From Litorilituus sediminis (GTDB taxonomy: Bacteria > Pseudomonadota > Gammaproteobacteria > Enterobacterales > Alteromonadaceae), in assembly GCF_004295665.1 (NCBI RefSeq), contig NZ_CP034759.1, positions 186,001 to 250,000 on the forward strand: a DNA stretch of 64,000 nucleotides. The letters are read 5' to 3'. Within the stretch, counting starts at the first letter, position 1; each line of letters begins with the position of its first letter. Below the pieces are notes generated by a model. The model was not told the DNA's origin. It worked only from the letters and a program-made list of their open reading frames with translations, and searched no databases. Both the position numbers and the translations under genes were made by a program. Below are positions 17,437-29,546 of this stretch, piece after piece.

Positions 17437-18291
17437 TTATTTTTTATTGGGCCACTTAAAAGTATACGGATTAGGCTCTTGGCTTTCGGGGTTAATGAGT
17501 TCTAATACTTGGGCATTACCGAACTTGCTTAATGGGAAGGCATTTTTAGTTAGAGGGTGCGTTTGCATATAACGTGAAAGTTCGCCTGAGGCGTGAAGCT
17601 TTTCTAAACCTTGGTTGATGCGCTTGGCAAGTTGCGCCTTTTCTAGGTTAACGAAAAAATGCATCGTCAGAGGGTAGCGTAGTATTAATTCTTGAGAAAA
17701 CATCAGTTCAGGAAAGCTTTGTTGAACTAAAGCTAGCTCAGCTTCTCCTTCAAAAATACTTAACGGCAAGAAGTCACAGCGTTTTAGCACTATCATTTGT
17801 AACATAGCATCAAAATGGCCAACGCGGTAAACGGTAATGCCATTGTGCTCAAGTATATCGGCATCGGGCCAATGAGAGCCTTGACAAGCTATTGTACCTT
17901 TTAAGTCTTTAATGGATTTAATTGACGAAAATCTTTGCTGGTTATCTCGACGAATGACCATGCCTCGCCAACCTAAACCACCACGAAACAAAGGGTAGGG
18001 AACTTTATGCAACTGTGTATCTCTGGCGATTGATGTTCCTGTCCAGGCGACATCATAAAATGCGCCCATGGCTAATAGCTTTATGACGCGCTCTTGGCCT
18101 GGGTGAGGGACAGTGCGGATAATAGCATTGCCGTATTCTTCGCTGGTTACTATTAAAGCAAGGCGCAGCAAGTTGATAAAGTAATCATGGCTGGCATCAT
18201 CGGGCTTTTGCTTTCCCGTTGTGGTGACAGTGGTCAGCGCAAGACAATTAAAACTTAGTATGAAAAATAGGAGAAAGGAGAGTAGCTTCAT
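17437..18291 (-). CDS. Periplasmic substrate-binding-like protein
   Basis: About 284 residues from the ATG at 18291, chosen because AAGG lies eight bases upstream; an in-frame ATG at 18309 gives six more. A signal peptide (KLLSFLLFFILSFNCLA) is followed by an SBP_bac_3-like fold: VPHPGQERVIKLLAMGAFYDVAW, then IKDLKGTIACQGSHWPDADILEHNGI hinge segments and the second lobe with LKRCDFLPLSIFEGEAELAL. No permease or ATPase genes are adjacent, so it may be an orphan sensor-type binding protein rather than part of a transporter. Confidence 0.72.
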   Translation of the reverse strand: MKLLSFLLFFILSFNCLALTTVTTTGKQKPDDASHDYFINLLRLALIVTSEEYGNAIIRTVPHPGQERVIKLLAMGAFYDVAWTGTSIARDTQLHKVPYPLFRGGLGWRGMVIRRDNQQRFSSIKSIKDLKGTIACQGSHWPDADILEHNGITVYRVGHFDAMLQMIVLKRCDFLPLSIFEGEAELALVQQSFPELMFSQELILRYPLTMHFFVNLEKAQLAKRINQGLEKLHASGELSRYMQTHPLTKNAFPLSKFGNAQVLELINPESQEPNPYTFKWPNKK

Positions 18292-18368
18292 TGCTAGTAC
18301 CTTAATCATTTAAGATACTAGCAAGTATAGTCAATGGCTTTAAAAGCGCATGATCAATTTAACGGGTT

Positions 18369-19403
18369 TTATTTACCGCCATTTTTGATAATTTCTCTGG
18401 CCATTTCATCAGCAATGATACCTGTTGGTTGATTTTGGCTATCGGCTTTGGCAAATATATCCATTAAGGTATCGTAGATTTCTTCTACTTTTTTCGTTGA
18501 CTTTTCAGCGCAATAATCATTTTCAAAAGAAACATTAATAATACCACCGGCATTAATAACATAATCAGGTGCATATAAAATTCCGCGTTCTACTAGTGCT
18601 TGGTCAAACTCAGGTGTGGCAAGTTGGTTATTGGCACAGCCAGCAACGATTTTAGCCTTAATTCTATCAATAGTGTTTTCATTAATGGTTGCACCTAAGG
18701 CACATGGCGCATAGATATCAGCATCTTGATCGTAAATCTCATCTAAGCCAACCACTTTAGCACCAAATTCAGTGGCAGCTTTATCAAGCGCCTCTTGGTT
18801 AATATCGGTCACAATTAACTTGGCACCGGCTTTATGTAGGTGCTCACATAAGTAGAAACCAACGCTACCAAGGCCTTGTACCGCGACAGTAAGATCGGTT
18901 AAATCATCACGTTTAAACTTGTGTTTAACAGAGGCTTTAATGCCTAGAAAGGTTCCTAGTGCAGTAAACGGTGCTGGGTTACCACTTTTACCTTCAGTGC
19001 CAGTAACGTAGGGTGTTACTGAGTTGGCAATGGCAATATCGCTGGTGGTAATGTTAACGTCTTCAGCGCTATAGTATCGACCATTTAAGCCATTAAGTGC
19101 GTTGCCAAATGCTTTAAATAGCGCGTCTGACTTAAGTTTTTTAGCATCACCGATAATAACTGACTTACCACCACCCATGCTTAAGCCTGCTAATGCATTC
19201 TTGTAAGTCATCCCTTTTGATAAACGCAAAACGTCGACTAATGCTTCTTCATCACTAGCGTAATCCCACATTCTACAGCCACCAACTGCAGCGCCTAATT
19301 TTGTGCTATGTACAGCAATAATTGCTTTTAAACCACTGGCCTTGTCACTACAAAAAACGACTTGTTCGTGATCATCAAAATCAGCTAAATCAAAAAATGC
19401 CAT
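18369..19403 (-). CDS. Leucine (branched-chain amino acid) dehydrogenase
   Basis: A 344-residue NAD-dependent enzyme of the Glu/Leu/Phe/Val dehydrogenase family, which deaminates branched-chain amino acids to 2-oxo acids. The GGCRMW and SKGMTYKNALAGLSMGGGKSVI segments hold the substrate-binding and catalytic lysines; SAEDVNITTSD follows; the Rossmann motif VQGLGSVGFYLCEHL lies at about residue 177; and YAPDYVINAGGIINV closes the core. The length fits leucine dehydrogenase better than the longer glutamate enzyme. It is a single gene with no nearby branched-chain catabolic cluster. Confidence 0.9.
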   Translation of the reverse strand: MAFFDLADFDDHEQVVFCSDKASGLKAIIAVHSTKLGAAVGGCRMWDYASDEEALVDVLRLSKGMTYKNALAGLSMGGGKSVIIGDAKKLKSDALFKAFGNALNGLNGRYYSAEDVNITTSDIAIANSVTPYVTGTEGKSGNPAPFTALGTFLGIKASVKHKFKRDDLTDLTVAVQGLGSVGFYLCEHLHKAGAKLIVTDINQEALDKAATEFGAKVVGLDEIYDQDADIYAPCALGATINENTIDRIKAKIVAGCANNQLATPEFDQALVERGILYAPDYVINAGGIINVSFENDYCAEKSTKKVEEIYDTLMDIFAKADSQNQPTGIIADEMAREIIKNGGK

Positions 19404-19684
19404 TACCTAATATCTCCAATTATCATTTAGATCAAGGGGAAGTTTCTTTAATTATATATAGCGATGATAGTGAGGACATTACTATATTATTTGAAACAGA
19501 TGTTGTAATATTCCAGCGAACCTTAGCACTTAGCTAATATGCAGGCTAGTCAACGAGGTAAATTTAGCACTCACTTTATTTATTCAAAGTGTTCAGTTAA
19601 ATCTACAATTAGCTACAAACCAAGATAGAGCAGCTTGCAAATAATGTATAAATAATCGAGTTTAAAACCCTAGTAGGAAGAGTA

Positions 19685-20092
19685 ATGACACAAGAAAAAC
19701 AAATGACAGAGCAAGAGCAGCAGGAGTGGGTGAGAACACAATATCAAGCAGCAACAAAATACTTAGCGCAGAAAGGCTTAATTACTGAAAGTGTCGCAGA
19801 TAAAGAAAGTCGTTATTTAGTACCAGCTTTGGCGGTATGGAAGTTAACCATGACTGATAAAAGTCAGTGCTGGGTTATTTGTGGTGATTTGCCGACCGAT
19901 CATAGTAATGTTGATGTAGCTCCCGATGCTCGTGAAGCAATTAGACATTTTGCCCTAAAATGGCAAATGCAAGCAGAAAACCTATTAAGAGCTAATGAAC
20001 AAGATCAAAATAAATTTGCGCAATTATTAATAGGCAGAGCAGAAGGTTTATATAAACTCTATGAAAACGATAGTTTATGGAATATGAGCTAA
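19685..20092 (+). CDS. DUF4826-like protein
   Basis: A 135-residue soluble protein with AGGAAGAGTA ahead of the start. It begins with a glutamine/glutamate-rich helix (EKQMTEQEQQEWVRTQYQ) and has a compact core, SRYLVPALAVWKLTM, CWVICGDLPTDH, DAREAIRHFALKWQMQAENLL, that I recognise as the uncharacterised DUF4826 family of marine gammaproteobacteria. No catalytic motif is evident. It is a single gene that converges on the following acetyltransferase, with seven bases between the two stops. Confidence 0.65.
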   Translation: MTQEKQMTEQEQQEWVRTQYQAATKYLAQKGLITESVADKESRYLVPALAVWKLTMTDKSQCWVICGDLPTDHSNVDVAPDAREAIRHFALKWQMQAENLLRANEQDQNKFAQLLIGRAEGLYKLYENDSLWNMS

Positions 20093-20099
20093 TAAGCTC

Positions 20100-20573
20100 T
20101 TAATGAGTTAGATAATATTTAGCTTGGCTGGCATGTTCTAATGCCGTTTTTATTGAGCATGCCATGCGCTGTTTGGGTCTGCCTGCCACCATATATACAG
20201 AACCAATCGGTTGAAATTGGTGCATAATAAAATAATCAACCTTTTCTAATGGGCAAAGAATAAATACTTCCTTTAGCGATAGCTCTTGCGCTATGGCAAA
20301 TAAGCCATGCAATACTACTTTATCGATGTTTTTTGCTCTATGGCTACTGACAACTGCAATTCTACTAATTTCGCCATTAGGTGAAATTCGGCCTGTAGCA
20401 ATAGGCTCTTGACTTGTATCATCGCAAACTAACATATGAAACGCACTAGCATCGTGTTGATCAAATTCAACTTTTTTAGGAATTCTACGTTCGCAAATAA
20501 ATACCTTTTCTCTAATGTTTTTTAGTAACGGTGCTGCTTGTTGCCAATTGACTCGACTAATGCTGTATGACAT
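20100..20573 (-). CDS. GNAT-family acetyltransferase
   Basis: A 157-residue protein. VREKVF-type N-terminal strand (KNIREKVFICERRIP), EFDQHDASAFHMLVCD and IATGRISPNGEISRIAVVSSHRAKNIDKVVLHGL match the ElaA/GNAT fold, though the pyrophosphate loop (SSHRAKNIDKVV) is not the canonical Q/RxxGxG/A, so acetyl-CoA binding may be weak or altered. The C-terminal GSVYMVAGRPKQRMAC is common in this subgroup. The substrate is unknown. Confidence 0.72.
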   Translation of the reverse strand: MSYSISRVNWQQAAPLLKNIREKVFICERRIPKKVEFDQHDASAFHMLVCDDTSQEPIATGRISPNGEISRIAVVSSHRAKNIDKVVLHGLFAIAQELSLKEVFILCPLEKVDYFIMHQFQPIGSVYMVAGRPKQRMACSIKTALEHASQAKYYLTH

Positions 20574-20711
20574 AAGAAATATTTAATCCTTCAAACTCTT
20601 CAAGGCTAGTATTTACGTGACTTAGCGCGTACAAAGCCAAGGCCGTTACCTTAGACTAGTTAACATGTGGCATTTTTGCCAATAAATCTCAAGAATTTTT
20701 CTTTAGCCAAT

Positions 20712-20739
20712 AAAAAAGAAGACCGTAGTCTTCTTTTTT
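20712..20739. terminator. Bidirectional terminator after purB
   Basis: AAAAAAGAAGAC (20712-20723) and GTCTTCTTTTTT (20728-20739) form a perfect 12-bp hairpin with loop CGTA, with T-tracts on both strands. It lies 25 bases beyond the purB stop. Confidence 0.88.
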
Positions 20740-20763
20740 GTCAATGGCATTGGCGTCTACTGA

Positions 20764-22143
<1,380 letters not shown>

Positions 22144-22181
22144 CTAAAAGTTAAATACTAAAATGGTATAAAATTAAATTC

Positions 22182-22811
22182 TTAATTAATTGTTGTTAAT
22201 AAATCTTTCGCTGCTTGAACTAGTTTTTTGCGAGAAAACAGAATAGTGCGTCTTTTCCCACCAACTTGTCGCCATAACACTGCGGCGCGAATACCAGCAA
22301 GCAGTAGCGCACGAATTTTGTATTGATTACTGCTTTGCTTCAATATACTCGGTTCACCCGTTACCTGAATTTTTGAACCTAATGGGCTAATAATATCGCT
22401 ATAAATGCTGGCAAAGCTGGCGATGAGTGTTTCGCTGGTTAGTTCATAGTGGCCAAGTTGCCTTTTAGCCTCTTCAATGCGTTGGCCTAATTGGGCTAAC
22501 TTATTTGGCTGTTTTGTTAATTTTCGCTCTAAATTAATTAGGCTGATGATATAACGAGTAAACTCTGGGTCTTTAACACTACCAGCCTGATTTGGTTCAT
22601 CACCTAAGTGATTTATCATTAGCTGTAAGCCGTGTTTTACATTATGTAAATCACCACCGTAAACAGCCAATGTATTCTCAGGAGAGGTCTGCATTATGCT
22701 ATTGAGCAGAATACTTAACTCAGCGTCCTCTATCATACCTTTGCGAGATACCTGTTGCACTTGATAAGCGACTTGGCATAAGGCAGCAAAGGTAATTAAT
22801 TGATTGTTCAT
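22182..22811 (-). CDS. hflD: High frequency lysogenization protein HflD homologue
   Basis: A 209-residue mostly helical protein associated with the inner membrane in E. coli, where it modulates lambda CII. The N-terminal ITFAALCQVAYQVQQVSRKG, NTLAVYGGDLHNVKHGLQLM and the C-terminal IRALLLAGIRAAVLWRQVGGKRR are characteristic. Its conserved place between mnmA (56 bases upstream) and purB (47 bases downstream) supports the call. The native role in this organism is not known. Confidence 0.93.
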   Translation of the reverse strand: MNNQLITFAALCQVAYQVQQVSRKGMIEDAELSILLNSIMQTSPENTLAVYGGDLHNVKHGLQLMINHLGDEPNQAGSVKDPEFTRYIISLINLERKLTKQPNKLAQLGQRIEEAKRQLGHYELTSETLIASFASIYSDIISPLGSKIQVTGEPSILKQSSNQYKIRALLLAGIRAAVLWRQVGGKRRTILFSRKKLVQAAKDLLTTIN

Positions 22812-22867
22812 ATTATCTCTATGTTTGAAGAATTATTTTTTTGGCCTAAGTTGATTATGCGTTCAGC

Positions 22868-24010
22868 TTATCTAATTAGGGTATCGATAATACCGCCACC
22901 TAAACAAATATCTCCTTGGTAAAACACCACGGACTGTCCTGGTGTGACAGAACTTTGCTGCTCTTCAAAATCAATTTGATAGTTGCCCGCTTGTTCACCA
23001 TCAAGCGCGGTTACTGTACAGGCAACGTCTTGCTGACGATAGCGAGTTTTTACGGTGCAACGAATTGGTGCAGATAATTCTTGTCTATCAACCCAGTGAA
23101 GCTGGTTTGCAATAAGGCCTTTTGAGAAAAGTCTAGGATGATTATGACCCTGACCCACAATTAACACATTACGCAGTAAATCTTTTTCAACAACATACCA
23201 AGGCTCTTCACCGGCATTAGCTAAGCCGCCAATACGTAGCCCTTTACGTTGTCCTAAGGTGTGATACATCAAACCATCATGACGACCAACTTCTTCACCT
23301 TCGGCTGATTCAATAACGCCTGGTTGTGCTGGTAAATATTGGGCTAAAAAGTCTTTAAATTTACGCTCACCAATAAAACAAATACCTGTGCTGTCTTTTT
23401 TGTTGTGAGTGATTAAACCTGCTTTTTCGGCAATAGCTCTTACTTCAGGTTTTTCAATATGGCCTACAGGGAAAAGTGTTTGTGATAATTGCTTTTCATC
23501 TAAGGTGTATAAAAAATAGCTTTGATCTTTGTTGTTATCTAGGCCGCGTACCATAACCCACTTGCCATCGCGAAATTCGCGTTGCACATAGTGGCCTGTG
23601 GCAATAAAGTCCGCTTGTAAGTCTTCGCAGGCAAATTCTAAAAAGGCTTTAAATTTGATTTCTTTATTACACATAATATCAGGGTTAGGTGTACGTCCTG
23701 CTTTGTATTCAGCAAGAAAATACTCAAAGACATTATCCCAATATTCAGTAGCGAAGTTGATAGTATGTAATTTAATACCTAATTTATCGCAAATTGCTTG
23801 CGCATCTTTTAAATCTTCTGCGGCGGCACAATACTCGTCTGTATCATCTTCTTCCCAGTTTTTCATGAACAAGCCTTCAACTTGATAACCTTGTTCTTTT
23901 AATAAGTAGGCAGATACGGAAGAGTCAACGCCACCCGACATACCAACAATAACTTTGGTCTCTTCAGGCGCTTTGTGGTGTTTTGCAGATAACGCGTTTG
24001 CAATGGTCAT
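22868..24010 (-). CDS. mnmA: tRNA-specific 2-thiouridylase MnmA
   Basis: A 380-residue enzyme that thiolates U34 of tRNA for Lys, Glu and Gln. The PP-loop [15 protein letters not shown] is at about residues 23-37, the first catalytic cysteine in [12 protein letters not shown] at about 113, and the second in [12 protein letters not shown] at about 212. The C-terminal beta-barrel ends with [16 protein letters not shown]. Length is slightly above E. coli because of a 15-residue N-terminal extension. It leads the mnmA-hflD-purB operon. Confidence 0.98.
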   Translation of the reverse strand: MTIANALSAKHHKAPEETKVIVGMSGGVDSSVSAYLLKEQGYQVEGLFMKNWEEDDTDEYCAAAEDLKDAQAICDKLGIKLHTINFATEYWDNVFEYFLAEYKAGRTPNPDIMCNKEIKFKAFLEFACEDLQADFIATGHYVQREFRDGKWVMVRGLDNNKDQSYFLYTLDEKQLSQTLFPVGHIEKPEVRAIAEKAGLITHNKKDSTGICFIGERKFKDFLAQYLPAQPGVIESAEGEEVGRHDGLMYHTLGQRKGLRIGGLANAGEEPWYVVEKDLLRNVLIVGQGHNHPRLFSKGLIANQLHWVDRQELSAPIRCTVKTRYRQQDVACTVTALDGEQAGNYQIDFEEQQSSVTPGQSVVFYQGDICLGGGIIDTLIR

Positions 24011-24096
24011 ATAAGATAAAAATTTACTGTACTAAATAAAAAGGCGCAAAATTATAACACGTCACTAAGTGTGATTAAATAGTGGCTTGCACTGCA

Positions 24097-24711
24097 TTAT
24101 TCAATAATTTTATAAGCGCCATTTTCTATGGAATCTAGCGTCCATTTACCTATGCGATATCGAATAAGACGTAAAGTTGGGTAGCCTATATGGGCAGTCA
24201 TACGCCTGACTTGACGGTTTTTACCTTCGCTAATGGTTAATTCAAGCCAAGTGGTCGGGATGTTGGCGCGTTCTCGTATGGGGGGATTACGCGGCCAAAT
24301 GTTGGGCTCAGGGATAATTTTTACTTGCGCGGGCAGGGTAAGGCCATCTTTTAACTCGACCCCTTGGCGAAGTTTTTCAAGATCGGCCTCTGTTGGTACC
24401 CCTTCAACTTGAACCCAGTAGGTTTTGCTGGTTTTCTTTTTAGGGTCAGCAATTTTATGCTGCAGTTGACCATCATTGGTTAGTAGTAATAAACCTTCAC
24501 TATCTCTGTCTAAACGACCTGCGGCATAGACATCTTTTACATTAATATAATCTTTTAATGTTTTGCGATTTTGTTCATCGGTAAATTGGCACAAAACATC
24601 AAATGGTTTGTTGAAAAGTACAATTTTACGATCTTGACCAACTGGTCGTACCTTTTTGTTTTGTCGGCCTTTATGTCTTGAATAACCTTTGTTGTGCATC
24701 ATTATTGCCAT
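24097..24711 (-). CDS. rluE: 23S rRNA pseudouridine synthase RluE
   Basis: A 204-residue RsuA-family pseudouridine synthase acting on 23S rRNA U2457. The catalytic aspartate lies in [17 protein letters not shown] at about residues 71-87, with [12 protein letters not shown] before it and the [17 protein letters not shown] motif near 165. A 30-residue lysine/arginine-rich tail precedes the core, and the S4 domain of RsuA is absent, as expected for RluE. It sits 86 bases upstream of mnmA on the same strand, divergent from the isocitrate dehydrogenase genes. Confidence 0.93.
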   Translation of the reverse strand: MAIMMHNKGYSRHKGRQNKKVRPVGQDRKIVLFNKPFDVLCQFTDEQNRKTLKDYINVKDVYAAGRLDRDSEGLLLLTNDGQLQHKIADPKKKTSKTYWVQVEGVPTEADLEKLRQGVELKDGLTLPAQVKIIPEPNIWPRNPPIRERANIPTTWLELTISEGKNRQVRRMTAHIGYPTLRLIRYRIGKWTLDSIENGAYKIIE

Positions 24712-24863
24712 TTTGTTAAATAAAAAAACTGACTGCCTTGTGGCTCAGCTATATAAATATGTGTTGAATTACTATATTATGCGCGCAAATTATTTTTCAT
24801 GCTTAGGTGAATAACCATAACGTTTTTGTGGATGTTTATGCGAAAACCTTAGCTTTCGGCTAA

Positions 24864-27116
<2,253 letters not shown>

Positions 27117-27157
27117 TCGTTAGATAAAATAGTTCAGTATCGGCTGAACATCATCAT

Positions 27158-27188
27158 AAGGCTAAGTTTAAAACTTAGCCTTTTTTTT
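27158..27188 (+). terminator. Terminator between the two isocitrate dehydrogenase genes
   Basis: AAGGCTAAGTTT (27158-27169) pairs with AAACTTAGCCTT (27171-27182), followed by T residues to 27188. A second small hairpin (GTTCAG/CTGAAC, 27132-27149) precedes it. A gene-free stretch to 27404 then carries the promoter region of the next gene; no clear operator was seen in it. Confidence 0.88.
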
Positions 27189-27404
27189 GCCTTCAATTTA
27201 TCCTGTAACCATTAGACTATAGTCTAATACCACGCCATTCATCTTAGTGATAGCCAGTATCACAAAATAGTTATTAGTGTCGCCTAACTTTTTCCTTTAA
27301 CTTAAAGGTTAATAGCTGATAACCAATCACTATTACAATCTATGCTGCAATAATTTGTTTTAAATGTTGTGGCGATTACTTTGATTTTATTAGGAGAAAG
27401 CCTT

Positions 27405-28655
27405 ATGACTAGTCACATAACTATACCTAGTACTGGTGATAAAATTGCTTACATAGATGGCAAGTTGAGTGTGCCAAATAACCCTATTGTGCCTTTTATT
27501 GAAGGGGATGGTATAGGTGTCGATGTGACCCCACCTATGATCAAAGTTGTCGATGCCGCGGTAAAAAAAGCATACCGTGGTGATAGAAAAATAGCTTGGA
27601 TGGAAGTGTATGCAGGTGAAAAGGCAACTCAGATATATGACTCTGAAACTTGGTTGCCAGATGAAACACTTGAGGCATTTAAAGAGTATAAAGTAGGTAT
27701 TAAAGGACCATTAACAACACCTGTTGGTGGTGGTATGCGTTCGTTAAATGTAGCGCTGCGCCAAGTGCTTGATTTGTATGTATGCCAGCGCCCTGTGCAA
27801 TGGTTTACCGGTGTACCAAGCCCAGTTAAAAAGCCTTGCGAAGTTGATATGGTGATTTTTCGTGAGAATACCGAAGACATTTATGCAGGCATTGAGTACA
27901 AAGCAGGAACCGAAGATGCTCAAAAAATGATAACTTTCTTAAAGGAAGAGATGGGAGCAACACAAATACGTTTTGCTGAAGATTGCGGTATTGGTGTTAA
28001 ACCTGTATCTAAAGAGGGTACTCAGCGTTTAGTACGTCAAGCAATTCAGTATGCTATTGATAATAATCGTGACTCAGTAACTTTAGTGCATAAAGGTAAT
28101 ATCATGAAATTTACCGAAGGAGCTTTTAAAGACTGGGGCTATGAACTAGCTAAGGAAGAGTTTGGCGCAACTACAGTAAATGGCGGGCCTTGGTGTTCAA
28201 TTATTAACCCTAACACAGGTAAAGAGATCATTATTAAGGATGTTATCGCTGATGCTATGTTGCAACAAATTCTGCTTCGCCCAGCTGAGTACAGTGTCAT
28301 TGCTACTTTAAACTTAAATGGTGATTACTTATCTGATGCCTTGGCTGCACAAGTGGGGGGTATTGGTATTGCGCCTGGCGCTAATTTAAGTGATGAAGTG
28401 GCAATATTTGAAGCAACTCATGGTACAGCGCCGAAATATGCGGGTAAAAATAAGGTTAACCCAGGTTCGGTAATTTTATCAGCAGAAATGATGCTGCGCC
28501 ATATGGGCTGGGTTGAAGCAGCTGACTTATTATTAAAAGGTATGTCAGGCGCCATTGGAGCTAAAACAGTAACATACGATTTTGAGCGTTTGATGGACAA
28601 CGCTACTTTGGTTACTTGTTCACAGTTTGGTGACTGTATAATTGAGCATATGTAG
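27405..28655 (+). CDS. icd: Dimeric NADP-dependent isocitrate dehydrogenase
   Basis: Starting at the ATG at 27405 (AGGAGAA upstream) gives 416 residues, exactly the length of E. coli Icd, with which it aligns throughout; an upstream in-frame start at 27369 would add 12 unrelated residues. Conserved parts include [53 protein letters not shown] and [17 protein letters not shown]. The serine of RSLNV corresponds to Ser113, the site phosphorylated by AceK, so control at the glyoxylate branch point is possible. It is followed by a bidirectional terminator shared with convergent cspD. Confidence 0.98.
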   Translation: MTSHITIPSTGDKIAYIDGKLSVPNNPIVPFIEGDGIGVDVTPPMIKVVDAAVKKAYRGDRKIAWMEVYAGEKATQIYDSETWLPDETLEAFKEYKVGIKGPLTTPVGGGMRSLNVALRQVLDLYVCQRPVQWFTGVPSPVKKPCEVDMVIFRENTEDIYAGIEYKAGTEDAQKMITFLKEEMGATQIRFAEDCGIGVKPVSKEGTQRLVRQAIQYAIDNNRDSVTLVHKGNIMKFTEGAFKDWGYELAKEEFGATTVNGGPWCSIINPNTGKEIIIKDVIADAMLQQILLRPAEYSVIATLNLNGDYLSDALAAQVGGIGIAPGANLSDEVAIFEATHGTAPKYAGKNKVNPGSVILSAEMMLRHMGWVEAADLLLKGMSGAIGAKTVTYDFERLMDNATLVTCSQFGDCIIEHM

Positions 28656-28687
28656 TTGCATAACTAACTGCGTAACCTGGTAGGTAT

Positions 28688-28716
28688 AAAAAAACACAGC
28701 AATTGCTGTGTTTTTT
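28688..28716. terminator. Bidirectional terminator between icd and cspD
   Basis: AAAACACAGCAATTGCTGTGTTTT is a perfect palindrome with A and T tracts on both sides, placed between the convergent stops of icd (28655) and cspD (28741). Confidence 0.88.
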
Positions 28717-28740
28717 ATATGGTATGAAATATGGTTTTTG

Positions 28741-28959
28741 TTATTCAGTGTCGCTGTCAGCAGGTCTTATACTGGCGGCATGATGTCCTTTTGGACCTTC
28801 ATTTAATTCGTAATTGACATCCTGTCCGGCTTTTAACGTTCTGTAACCATCCATCTCAATGGTAGAGTAATGAGCGAATATATCTTCACCACCATTATCC
28901 GGACGAATAAAGCCAAAACCCTTTGCGTTATTAAACCATTTAACTGTACCGTGAGCCAT
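28741..28959 (-). CDS. cspD: Cold-shock-like protein CspD
   Basis: A 72-residue single cold-shock domain. The RNA/DNA-binding motifs KWFNNAKGFGFIRP (RNP1) and DIFAHYS (RNP2) are intact, and IEMDGYRTLKAGQDV plus the C-terminal SDTE tail follow E. coli CspD rather than CspA. In E. coli CspD is induced in stationary phase and inhibits replication. It is divergent from clpS across a 247-base region, a conserved neighbourhood; a GACTAA/TTAGTC hairpin lies in that region at about 29070. Confidence 0.94.
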   Translation of the reverse strand: MAHGTVKWFNNAKGFGFIRPDNGGEDIFAHYSTIEMDGYRTLKAGQDVNYELNEGPKGHHAASIRPADSDTE

Positions 28960-29206
28960 ACATCTACTTCCTTCTATATCCTTCAGTATTTAATTATGCT
29001 TAACTAAGCTTTTGCCTTAGAATAAAGGCATACAACTAGCCAATGCAATTAGACAAGCAATTAAGCGACTAAAAATTAGTCACTTATAGAATCGTAGATA
29101 ATTTACGGAATTAGTCAAGTTAAAAAGGCAAAAAAATGCTGGTTTTTTATGGTTTAATGTAGGAAAAGTTTCAGCAAAAGTAAAAACTAGAGACTAAGAT
29201 AAATAT

Positions 29207-29527
29207 ATGAGTAACTGGAAAGAGTTAATAGACACCGAAAGCGTTGTTGAAGATGAAGTTGAAGACAGAGTAAAAGAACCGGCTTTATATAATGTTTTTT
29301 TACTTAATGATGACTACACACCAATGGATTTTGTTGTTGAAGTGTTGCGTAAGTTTTTCAATAAGGATGCTGATCAAGCGACAGAAATAATGTTAACCGT
29401 TCATTATAAGGGTAAAGGCCTTTGTGGCACATTTACTGCAGATATTGCAGAAACGAAAGTAGATCATGTTGTCCGTTTTGCTTTTGAACATCAGCACCCA
29501 CTTAAGTGCGTCCTGGAAAAAGCATAA
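29207..29527 (+). CDS. clpS: ATP-dependent Clp protease adaptor ClpS
   Basis: A 106-residue N-degron adaptor that delivers substrates to ClpAP. After a variable acidic N-terminal tail comes [24 protein letters not shown], whose Asn-Asp-Asp and Met residues line the N-end pocket, and [12 protein letters not shown], with the His that contacts the N-terminal residue. Length equals that of E. coli ClpS. clpA follows 19 bases later with its own ribosome site, so the two are co-transcribed. Confidence 0.97.
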   Translation: MSNWKELIDTESVVEDEVEDRVKEPALYNVFLLNDDYTPMDFVVEVLRKFFNKDADQATEIMLTVHYKGKGLCGTFTADIAETKVDHVVRFAFEHQHPLKCVLEKA

Positions 29528-29546
29528 TTAGTTAATTGGAGTACCT

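Noticed and set aside
19425-19445. Possible FNR/ANR-like site (TTGAT with a degraded second half) upstream of leucine dehydrogenase
   Set aside because: The second half-site matches only weakly, so it is no better than chance.
19322-19537. A 71-codon rightward frame over the start of leucine dehydrogenase
   Set aside because: More than a third lies inside the dehydrogenase gene on the other strand and no good ribosome site precedes it.
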